Below are positions 15,807 through 21,475 of a DNA stretch of 21,475 nt, piece after piece. Source of the DNA: JBQTHD01 sp052390275 (lineage in GTDB: Bacteria; Actinomycetota; Acidimicrobiia; Acidimicrobiales; AC-14); the NCBI GenBank assembly GCA_052390275.1, contig JBQTHD010000035.1:1-21475 (forward strand), given 5' to 3'. The notes under the pieces are model-generated. The model was not told the DNA's origin. It ran no database searches and worked only from the letters and a program-made list of their open reading frames with translations. Made by a program: the position numbers and the translations under genes. Each line of letters starts with the position of its first letter. Positions within the stretch are counted from its first letter, which is position 1.

Positions 15807-16430
15807 TCAGGCGTGCCGGCTGGCCAGGAACAAAACGGTGATGATCACGTAGCCCAACACGGTGACGCCCTGGTAGGCGATGGCCGTTCCCCTGACCCCG
15901 TCGCACCGGTTGGAGGGGAAGTGCCCGGCGACGGCCCGAGCCGCCACCATCAGGGCCAGGGCGCTGACGACCAGGAGATGGGCGATGTGGTAGCCGAAGA
16001 AGGCAAAGTAGAAGGTGCCGTAGGCGTGGCTGGCCACCCCGAACCCGGCCTCGACCAGGGCCTGCCACTCGGCGTTGGCCATGGCCACCGTCATCAGGGC
16101 GGTCAGCACCATGGCAATGGCCACGTTGCGCTGTTCATTGCGCCGGGCCGCCCACACCGCCCACTGGGCGGAAAAGGACCCGAGGATGGCGGTGATGCCG
16201 ACCACGGTGGGGATGTAGGTGCCGACCTCGACCCCCTCGGGCGGCCAGTCCGCCGACCCGGCCTTGACGGCGAAATAGGCGGCCACCATGGTGCCAAGCA
16301 CCATGAAGTCGGCGGCCAGGAGGATCAGCACCCCGATGGAGACCGATCGCCGACCGTCGGGAATGTCTATCCCGGGATTCGACTCCACGGGGGGCGCCGC
16401 CTGGGTACGCGCCGTTGCCGAGGGGCTCAT
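15807..16430 (-). CDS. Degenerate heme-copper oxidase subunit III paralogue
   Basis: The 207-residue protein has about five hydrophobic helices and the general pattern of oxidase subunit III. RRSVSIGVLILLAADFMVLG (27-46) matches the first helix of CtaE, with Asp41 where CtaE has Glu41. GYHIAHLLVV (146-155) matches the GFHGVH region. The final helix AYQGVTVLGYVII (185-197) aligns with the CtaE signature YWHFVDIVWIVIF but keeps only the tyrosine, so the conserved W, H and D are lost. Its ATG overlaps the stop of the subunit I paralogue as ATGA (16427-16430), the same arrangement as ctaD-ctaE. It is probably the partner of that paralogue. It could be annotated simply as subunit III, but the divergence suggests a non-canonical role. 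Confidence 0.85.
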   Translation of the reverse strand: MSPSATARTQAAPPVESNPGIDIPDGRRSVSIGVLILLAADFMVLGTMVAAYFAVKAGSADWPPEGVEVGTYIPTVVGITAILGSFSAQWAVWAARRNEQRNVAIAMVLTALMTVAMANAEWQALVEAGFGVASHAYGTFYFAFFGYHIAHLLVVSALALMVAARAVAGHFPSNRCDGVRGTAIAYQGVTVLGYVIITVLFLASRHA

Positions 16431-17956
16431 GCGCTGGCCGACTCCAGTTCAAGCAAGGGGGTGGGCGACGAGATGGCCGGTAGGCCGTCGAGGTCGAAGT
16501 TGTGCGCCGGCGGAGGCGAGGAGGTGGCCCACTCCAGGGTGTGACCACCCCAGGGATCCGCAGCGGCCCGCCGACCGAGGCCAGCCACCGCGCTGGCCCC
16601 AAGGTCCACTGCGAACAGGACCGTCCCGAGGCTCAGGACGTAGCTGCCCAGGGTGGATACGGCCTCCAGAGCGGCGGGAAGATCCTCGGATCCGCCCAGG
16701 CCAGCCAGCAGGTGGGGGCCGAAGCTGGCGAACAGGCCAACGAAGATGGCCAACACGCTGACCCGGCCGATCCCGGGGGTCAGGTGACGACCCCAGAGCT
16801 TGGGAGCCCAGAAGTGGGTTGCGGCCACCAGCCCCAGGGTGGAGACCCCGAAGAACAGAAGGTGCTGGGTGGCCAGCGACCAGGGGCCCGAGCGAAGGGC
16901 GGTTCCGGTGGCCGCAGCGGCGATGGCGGCTGCGCCCAGGCCCACCGCGAGCACCGCCAACCCGGCGAGGACTCCCTGGGCGCCGACGGCGGACAGGGTG
17001 GGACTGGGGCCGCCTCTGGCCGGCTTGAGCGTGAGCAACAGGTTGAGGCCCATGGAGGCGACCGGTGCCAGGACGATGAGCCCGCCAACCACAAAGAGGG
17101 GACGCGCTCCCAGCGACGCCACCTCTCCCCCCCAACCGGCAAAGGCCAGGACCCCGATGCCGCCCAGGGCGGCGGTGGCCCGGGTGTGGGAGGCCACCGG
17201 GCGGTGGGCGAAGACGGCCAGCACCTCGGCCATCGCCCCAAGCGCCGGTATCACCAGAGCCCAGAGCATGGGGTAGGCGCCGAACCAGAAGAGTCGGGGC
17301 CACAGGGCCGCCCCCGGTCCTTCGAAGATGGCCCCCGAGTAGTGAAGCCCCAGCACTCCCATGACCAGGGCACCCAGCAGCACCGGAAGGGCCAGGACCA
17401 AAAGGGTCGACGAGACCAGGGCCGACCAGGAGAAAAGGGGCAGTTGACGAAGGGCCATGCCCGGCGTCCGCAACTGCAAAAGAGTGACCATGAGGTTGAC
17501 GGCGGTGATCACCGCGGCCACCAGGACCAGGCCGACGCCCAGCATGACCATCTCCACGCCCCGGCCACCGCCCGATCCGGCCACCGCCTCGGCCAGGGTC
17601 CAATCCGATCCCACCGGTCCGGCCAGAGGTGCCGCCAGCACCATCAGCCCACCGAAGATGAACGTCCACAGCCCCAGACCATGGGCTCGGGGAAAGGCCA
17701 TGCGGCGGGCTCCGGCCTGAAGGGGGGCAATCCCCGACGCAAGTCCCAGCCAGGCGGGCAGAAGAAAGAGGAAGACCATGATCACGCCGTGGAGGCCGAA
17801 GAGGCTCGCCGTCGGCCCCTCCGTCCCGCCTGTCGCGGGGCCGAGAACAGCCAAACCGCCACCGATCACCCCGAAGGCCACGGCAGCGACCATGAAGGCC
17901 TTGCCGATCGTCTTGTGGTCGCTCAGGGCGTTCATGCCGGCGCGGACTCTAGCCAT
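16427..17956 (-). CDS. Subunit I-like heme-copper oxidase paralogue lacking the binuclear centre
   Basis: This 509-residue protein has twelve hydrophobic helices and aligns with CtaD in this window through the core helices and again at DPWGGHTLEW (468-477). Both low-spin heme ligands are kept: H56 (FGLHGVIMVF) and H365 (ATQHLLFFG). The O2-reducing site is gone. The CuB histidine of GHPEVY aligns with Y228, its glutamate with M230 and the cross-linked tyrosine with W232 (FWFGAYPMLW). The HH pair aligns with G277/E278. The heme a3 histidine aligns with T363. The K-channel lysine aligns with M302, and the D-channel aspartate with R85. The RR pair that binds heme propionates is absent. The frame is intact, without stops or frameshifts, and ATGA-coupled to the subunit III paralogue, so it is probably a functional non-catalytic protein. 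It lies 48 bases after ctaB. A second in-frame ATG exists at codon 8. Confidence 0.9.
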   Translation of the reverse strand: MARVRAGMNALSDHKTIGKAFMVAAVAFGVIGGGLAVLGPATGGTEGPTASLFGLHGVIMVFLFLLPAWLGLASGIAPLQAGARRMAFPRAHGLGLWTFIFGGLMVLAAPLAGPVGSDWTLAEAVAGSGGGRGVEMVMLGVGLVLVAAVITAVNLMVTLLQLRTPGMALRQLPLFSWSALVSSTLLVLALPVLLGALVMGVLGLHYSGAIFEGPGAALWPRLFWFGAYPMLWALVIPALGAMAEVLAVFAHRPVASHTRATAALGGIGVLAFAGWGGEVASLGARPLFVVGGLIVLAPVASMGLNLLLTLKPARGGPSPTLSAVGAQGVLAGLAVLAVGLGAAAIAAAATGTALRSGPWSLATQHLLFFGVSTLGLVAATHFWAPKLWGRHLTPGIGRVSVLAIFVGLFASFGPHLLAGLGGSEDLPAALEAVSTLGSYVLSLGTVLFAVDLGASAVAGLGRRAAADPWGGHTLEWATSSPPPAHNFDLDGLPAISSPTPLLELESASA

Positions 17957-18004
17957 GCCCCCAGCCCACGACCCAACCCGCCAGGGTCAGAACGGGACTC
18001 CGAA

Positions 18005-18883
18005 TCAGACAAGTTGGTCGAGGGCCATGGCCCCAAACAGCAACGTGATGTACGTGATCGAGTAGTGGAACAGGCCCATGGCATGGCGGTAGGTGCCGTC
18101 CCTGGACAGGCGCAGGGCCAAGGCCAGGAAAATCGCCCCCAGTAACACCGCCGGTGCCAGATATACGGCCCCCAGATTGGCCACCGGGGCCAGGGCCAGG
18201 CTCACCGCCCACAGCACCACCGTGTAGCCGACGATCCTCCGGGCAGTGACCGAGAACTCGGCCACCACCGGCAGCATGGGCACCTTGGCCGCGGCGTAGT
18301 CGTCCCGATAGCGCACGGCCAGGGCCCAAAAGTGCGGCGGGGTCCAGACGAAGATGATGGCGAACATGACCAGGGGGGCGGCCGACAACTGGTTGGTCAC
18401 TGCTGCCCAGCCGACCAGGACGGGAACGGCCCCCGCAGCGCCCCCGATGACGATGTTTCGGGTGGACGTCCGCTTCAGCCACAGGCTGTAGACGAAAACA
18501 TAGAAAAGGGTGGCCCCAACCGCCAGGGCGGCGCTGAGCGGGTTGACCGCCAGCCACAACACCACCGCCGCCACCAGTTCCAGGGCGATCGCGAAGATGA
18601 GGGCCTGGCGGGGCTTGATGTCCCCGGTAACCAGCGGCCGGTGGGCGGTGCGGACCATGATCTGGTCGATATCCCGATCGATGTACATGTTGGTGGCGTT
18701 GGCCCCGGCCGCGGCGAGTGTCCCTCCCACCAGGGTGGCCAGCACCAGTCCCACCGGCGGCATGCCCCGTTGGGCCACGACCATGGCCGGCACCGTGGTC
18801 ACCAACAAAAGCTCGATGATGCGGGGTTTGGTCAGGGCCACGTAGGAGCCCAGCTTGGAGCGGGCAGGAGCGGCCACGGACAT
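18005..18883 (-). CDS. ctaB: Protoheme IX farnesyltransferase (heme O synthase)
   Basis: CtaB is a UbiA-family membrane prenyltransferase that adds a farnesyl group to heme b to give heme O, the precursor of heme A. From the ATG at 18883 it has 292 residues and about eight or nine helices. The first Asp-rich motif is NMYIDRDIDQIMVRTAHRPL (about 65-84), and the second is YRDDYAAAKVPMLPV (about 192-206). YVALTKPRIIELLLVTT near the N-terminus is also typical. An in-frame extension to 18943 exists but runs into repetitive spacer sequence, so the internal ATG is preferred, although no strong ribosome-binding site precedes it. It is the first gene of the oxidase operon. No heme A synthase (ctaA) is present in the window. 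Confidence 0.96.
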   Translation of the reverse strand: MSVAAPARSKLGSYVALTKPRIIELLLVTTVPAMVVAQRGMPPVGLVLATLVGGTLAAAGANATNMYIDRDIDQIMVRTAHRPLVTGDIKPRQALIFAIALELVAAVVLWLAVNPLSAALAVGATLFYVFVYSLWLKRTSTRNIVIGGAAGAVPVLVGWAAVTNQLSAAPLVMFAIIFVWTPPHFWALAVRYRDDYAAAKVPMLPVVAEFSVTARRIVGYTVVLWAVSLALAPVANLGAVYLAPAVLLGAIFLALALRLSRDGTYRHAMGLFHYSITYITLLFGAMALDQLV

Positions 18884-18963
18884 CGGCGGTGAGGTTAGGC
18901 CGTGATCGGCCCCCGCCCCCAAACGGGCAGGGGCTCCACCCATGCTCGGCTCAGGCGGGCGGG

Positions 18964-18999
18964 GCCTGGGTCGGGCGAGCCTGGGTCGGGCGAGCCTGG
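18964..18999. repeat. 15-bp tandem repeat upstream of ctaB
   Basis: Two exact copies of GCCTGGGTCGGGCGA (18964-18978 and 18979-18993) are followed by a partial third (GCCTGG, 18994-18999). A related GGCGGGGCCTGGGTC string occurs just before the array (from 18958) and again near 19013-19026. The repeats fill the spacer between the PD40 protein gene and ctaB, where an oxidase operon promoter would be expected. They share the CCTGGGTCGG string with the ctaE-subunit IV spacer repeats. Confidence 0.75.
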
Positions 19000-19025
19000 C
19001 AGGCCTCGGACTGGCGGGGCCTGGG

Positions 19026-20054
19026 TCAGGCCGGAGGCGGCGGGGCCCAGTCGGGCACGAAGTCCGACTTCGAGCCGTCCCCCTCGGTCAGCCGAGTCGG
19101 GCGACCACCCGAGGCCGGGACGATCCAGAGCTTGGATCCACCCCGGCGGGAACTTTGAAAGACCAGGTCCTCGCCGTCGGGGGACCAGGCGGGGGCCGAA
19201 TCGACCGCGGCATCGTCGGTTACCCGGGTGGCCGCGCCTCCGGTGGCATCCATCACGTAGACCTCGGGATTGCCGTCCCGTGCCGAGGTGAACGCCAACT
19301 TTTCACCGTCGGGGGAAACGGCGGGAAGCTCGTCGTCGCCCGGTGAAGAAGTGAGTCGTTCGGTCCCGGTGCCGTCGGCGTTCATGACGTAGATCTCCGA
19401 ATCGCCGTCCCGCAGGCTCTGGAAAAAGATTCGGGTGCCGTCGGACGACCAGACCGGCCCGTACTCCGGCAAAGGAGTATCGGTCAGGCGCCGAGCGGCT
19501 GTTTCGCCCACGTCGGGCGGGCCGGCACCGGTCGGGGCCGTGCGATCCGAGTCGAGGGCGATCGTGTAGATGTCGAAGTTGCCGGTTCGGTCGCTGGCGA
19601 AGGCCAGGGTCCGGCCGTCGGGCGAGAAGGCCGGGAAACGCTCGTCCCCGGGATCGGCCGTCAGCTTCCGAGCGGTCCCGCCGCCTGCCCCTCCGCCGGC
19701 CGCCTCGACCATCCAGACGTCGGTTCCCTCCGCCGTGGTGGACTCATAGGCGATCCGGGTCCCGTCGGGGGAGAACGTCGGGTAGCTGTCGGTGGATTCC
19801 CCGCTGGTGACCTGGACCAGGCCGGTTCCGTCGGCCGACACCGTCCAGATGTCGAGGTCGGCCCCCGAGCCCCGGGCAAAAGCGATCCGGCCCTCCAGCT
19901 CTGACAGGCCTTTGCCGGCGGCGAAACCCCCACCGGAGGCCACCCAGGCTGCCGAGGCAACCCCGCCAGCCAGCAAGACCACGGTGGCGGCCGCCAGTCC
20001 GGCCACCAACCCCCGAGCCCGGGACTCACCACCGGAAGTGCCCATAGGCATCAT
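19026..20054 (-). CDS. Membrane-anchored TolB-like PD40 beta-propeller protein
   Basis: The 342-residue protein has a hydrophobic N-terminal segment at about 14-37 (GLVAGLAAATVVLLAGGVAS) that is a signal anchor or signal peptide. It then has about six TolB/PD40 repeats, each with a phrase such as YPTFSPDGTRIAYES, FPAFSPDGRTLAFASDRTGN, YGPVWSSDGTRIFFQS, LPAVSPDGEKLAFTSARDGN or APAWSPDGEDLVFQSSRRGG, joined by 'IYVMNADGTGTERLT'-like strands. This predicts a six-bladed propeller outside the membrane. Such domains bind proteins or ligands; no Tol-Pal genes are nearby, so a Tol role is not implied. It is codirectional with ctaB and 142 bases upstream of it, so it may or may not share that transcript. 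It is divergent from vapBC. ATG codons at 20054 and 20051 are equivalent starts. Confidence 0.85.
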   Translation of the reverse strand: MMPMGTSGGESRARGLVAGLAAATVVLLAGGVASAAWVASGGGFAAGKGLSELEGRIAFARGSGADLDIWTVSADGTGLVQVTSGESTDSYPTFSPDGTRIAYESTTAEGTDVWMVEAAGGGAGGGTARKLTADPGDERFPAFSPDGRTLAFASDRTGNFDIYTIALDSDRTAPTGAGPPDVGETAARRLTDTPLPEYGPVWSSDGTRIFFQSLRDGDSEIYVMNADGTGTERLTSSPGDDELPAVSPDGEKLAFTSARDGNPEVYVMDATGGAATRVTDDAAVDSAPAWSPDGEDLVFQSSRRGGSKLWIVPASGGRPTRLTEGDGSKSDFVPDWAPPPPA

Positions 20055-20246
20055 CGACGCTCCACCACCTTCGCCATGTCGTTACCGGCTGGCGCCCCGG
20101 CCAAACCCGTCCCCCGAGTCTGCCAGTCGGCACCTTCCGCCGACGGGATCTGTCCGATCGTTACCCGCCAACGGATCGGGCGCTCAAGCGTCCCTTAGGA
20201 CTGTACGAAGTGCATGGCGGCTGGGGTTCCTGGTAATCGCTTGGTG

Positions 20247-20270
20247 CCCTACGCTGTACCCTACGTTGGT
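20247..20270 (+). promoter_or_regulatory. Direct-repeat candidate operator at the vapB start
   Basis: Two adjacent 12-base imperfect direct repeats, CCCTACGCTGTA (20247-20258) and CCCTACGTTGGT (20259-20270), abut the start codon of the antitoxin gene. The hexamer TTGGTG also occurs on both sides (20241-20246 and 20266-20271). TACGCT (20250-20255) fits a TANNNT -10 element, which would give a nearly leaderless transcript; no ribosome-binding site is visible. Ribbon-helix-helix antitoxins usually bind repeats over their own promoter. Position and repeats are seen; binding is inferred. Confidence 0.35.
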
Positions 20271-20496
20271 GCGCAAGACGAGCGTTTACCTGTCTGATGA
20301 CGAGTCGGCCCGGTTGCTTGGGTTGGCCGAGCGAGAAGGCACCTCGCAAGCTGAGGTGATTCGTCGGGCGATACGGACGTACCAACCCATTCGCCGGGCG
20401 GATCGAAACTTCGCCTTATTCGGGTGCTCCGAGGGCCCCGGAGGCTCGATCGCCGAGGTGGACGAGGAGGCATTGCTGGAGGGTTTCGGGTCGTGA
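20269..20496 (+). CDS. vapB: VapB-type ribbon-helix-helix antitoxin
   Basis: From the GTG at 20269 this is a 75-residue protein. The N-terminus RKTSVYLSDDESARLLGLAE followed by EGTSQAEVIRRAIRTY is a typical ribbon-helix-helix DNA-binding fold, with a beta strand and two helices in about residues 2-40. The C-terminal half (FALFGCSEGPGGSIAEVDEEALLEGFG) has the acidic and aromatic residues that such antitoxins lay across the PIN toxin active site. A TTG at 20266 is an equally possible start one codon earlier. The stop overlaps the toxin start as GTGA. The reading frame is open far upstream, but that part overlaps the divergent PD40 gene and is not counted as coding. Confidence 0.88.
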   Translation: MRKTSVYLSDDESARLLGLAEREGTSQAEVIRRAIRTYQPIRRADRNFALFGCSEGPGGSIAEVDEEALLEGFGS

Positions 20497-20924
20497 CCCT
20501 CATTGTCGACGCCGCCCCATTAGTGGCGGTGGCCGACCGGCGTGACCCGATGAGAGAGCGGGTGCAAGCCGTTCTGGCCGGTGAAGCCGGTGAACTGGTG
20601 GTCCCGAGCCCGATCAGCGCCGAGGTCGACTACCTGCTCGGCACCCGTCTGGGTCGGGCGGCCCGCCTCGCCTTTCTCGACGATGTGGCCTCAGGCGTGT
20701 TCACCGTGGCCTGCCTGGATGCCGACGACTACCGGCTTGTCGCCGCCCTCGATCGCCAGTACGACACCCTCGACGCCGGTCTGGCAGATCTCAGTGCCGT
20801 CGTCCTGGCCACCAGATACCGGACCAGCCGGATACTCACCTTCGACGAGCGTCACTTCCGAACCCTCCGGCCACTGGGCGGAGGCCACTTCACCCTCCTG
20901 CCGGCCGACGAAGCGACTCAATGA
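20493..20924 (+). CDS. vapC: VapC-type PIN-domain ribonuclease toxin
   Basis: From the GTG at 20493 the product is 143 residues. The PIN-domain acidic residues are in place: D6 (LIVDAAPLVAVAD), E44 (SAEVDYLLG), D94 and D99 (LDAGLADLSAVVLA), and D118 (ILTFDERHF). These coordinate metal for RNA cleavage; VapC toxins usually cut tRNA or rRNA and are held inactive by VapB. The start overlaps the vapB stop by four bases, and a GGAGGG ribosome-binding site lies within the end of vapB, so the pair is translationally coupled. A longer in-frame start at 20424 would lie inside vapB and add a non-PIN leader, so it was rejected. The RNA target cannot be told from the sequence. Confidence 0.93.
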   Translation: MTLIVDAAPLVAVADRRDPMRERVQAVLAGEAGELVVPSPISAEVDYLLGTRLGRAARLAFLDDVASGVFTVACLDADDYRLVAALDRQYDTLDAGLADLSAVVLATRYRTSRILTFDERHFRTLRPLGGGHFTLLPADEATQ

Positions 20925-20942
20925 GCCGGTTGGTGCCAACGC

Positions 20943-21475
20943 CTACTCGTTGACCAGGATGGTCTGGACCTGGTCCACCACCAGGTCCTCCACCACGGTG
21001 GCGGTGGTCAGGTCGTCGATGACGCCCTGGTAGTCCGTGCCGAAGATGGACCATTCGGCCCGCCATTGCTGGGACACGATGACGTCGTAGGTGCCCACAT
21101 GGGAGTAGGTGTGGAGGATCTCTCCGTCGGGCCAGGGGCGGCCCTCCCTCCAGTGGGGACCGGTGATGGTGCCGTCGCCCCAGTCAACCGAATAGGTGCC
21201 GACGGCCTTGACGACCAGTTCTCCAAGCGGGGTGGGGCGGGTGAAGCTGGCCGACACCGCTCCATTGGTGGCCAGATGTGCCGGTAGTCCGGTGATGGCA
21301 TAGCCCACCCCTATGCGGGGAGACGGCCTGGGCAGATCCAGCGTCTCGACGAAGGCTTCCAGTACTGCGGCCACCGCAGCGGGAGGGGCGGGGCAGGCCG
21401 ACAACCCGGCGGAGATGCCCAGCAGGCTCAGATGCCAGGGATCGTGCGCCACCCCCGTTCCCGCCGGCATGGGAA
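20943..21475 (-). CDS. Hypothetical protein with PKD-like motif, partial at the window edge
   Basis: The reading frame is open to the window edge, so the true start may lie outside; the first visible ATG is at 21470, giving 175 residues. I cannot name the family. Residues about 90-135 contain YSVDWGDGT (93-101) and LHTYSHVGTYDVIVSQQW (119-136), the WGDGT and HTY...GTY pattern of PKD-type beta-sandwich domains, usually extracellular. Before it are two beta-rich stretches and an Ala/Pro-rich segment. The C-terminus is acidic and hydrophobic (VVEDLVVDQVQTILVNE). It converges on vapC with only 18 bases between the stops. An exported protein is likely, but the signal region is not within view. Confidence 0.6.
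   Translation of the reverse strand, partial: PMPAGTGVAHDPWHLSLLGISAGLSACPAPPAAVAAVLEAFVETLDLPRPSPRIGVGYAITGLPAHLATNGAVSASFTRPTPLGELVVKAVGTYSVDWGDGTITGPHWREGRPWPDGEILHTYSHVGTYDVIVSQQWRAEWSIFGTDYQGVIDDLTTATVVEDLVVDQVQTILVNE

Noticed and set aside
16427..17956. The subunit I paralogue as a pseudogene
   Set aside because: There are no stops or frameshifts in 509 codons. All twelve helices and the conserved C-terminal segment remain, and the ATGA coupling to the next gene is intact. The losses are confined to functional sites.
20416..20522. TTA codons in vapB (20416-20418) and vapC (20520-20522) suggesting bldA-like control by the tRNA-Leu(UAA) in this window
   Set aside because: TTA codons also occur in mfd (near 6116) and ctaB (near 18145), so they are not limited to accessory genes and give no evidence for special regulation.
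20925..20942. A shared terminator hairpin (GTTG-GTGC-CAAC) between vapC and the last gene
   Set aside because: The stem is only four base pairs and has no T tract, so it is not distinguishable from chance.

Overview
The window is high-GC bacterial DNA with actinobacterial character: GTG starts, four-base ATGA/GTGA gene overlaps, a tRNA without an encoded CCA, and an actinobacterial-style mfd / PPIase / mazG block. The caa3 oxidase gene set would suit a deep-branching actinobacterium such as an Acidimicrobiia-like lineage. That placement is inference; no taxonomic marker was searched.

Layout. (1) 1-862: rpsD (ribosomal protein S4) on the minus strand, with a terminator-like hairpin after it and a strong inverted repeat before it. 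(2) 863-2184: a decayed Ro60/TROVE gene with an in-frame TAG and an internal deletion that removed the MIDAS motif. (3) 2307-2393: tRNA-Leu(UAA). (4) 2484-3092: a small four-helix membrane protein of unknown function on the plus strand, whose stop codon overlaps the stop of mazG. (5) 3089-9526, minus strand: mfd, a parvulin-type peptidyl-prolyl isomerase and a tetrapyrrole-methylase/MazG fusion, closely spaced and probably one transcription unit. (6) 9579-18883, minus strand: a nine-gene terminal-oxidase operon in the order ctaB, subunit I paralogue, subunit III paralogue, membrane-cupredoxin fusion, ctaC (caa3 type, with cytochrome c domain), ctaD, ctaE, subunit IV, ctaG. (7) 19026-20054: a TolB/PD40 beta-propeller protein. 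(8) 20269-20924, plus strand: a VapBC toxin-antitoxin pair. (9) 20943 to the edge: a partial PKD-like protein.

The most notable content is inside the oxidase operon. The canonical caa3 oxidase (CtaC, CtaD, CtaE, subunit IV) has every expected metal ligand. Directly upstream, and translationally linked, lies a second 12-helix subunit I that aligns with CtaD through the core helices. It has lost all three CuB histidines, the cross-linked tyrosine, the heme a3 histidine and the D- and K-channel residues, yet keeps both histidines of the low-spin heme site. It is paired with a degenerate subunit III and a membrane protein ending in a type-1 copper domain. This looks like a non-catalytic 'shadow oxidase' module, possibly an electron-transfer or assembly partner of the caa3 enzyme. 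The alignment is read directly from the sequence; the function is inference.

All gene calls come from reading the translated sequences and known family motifs. No database search was run.
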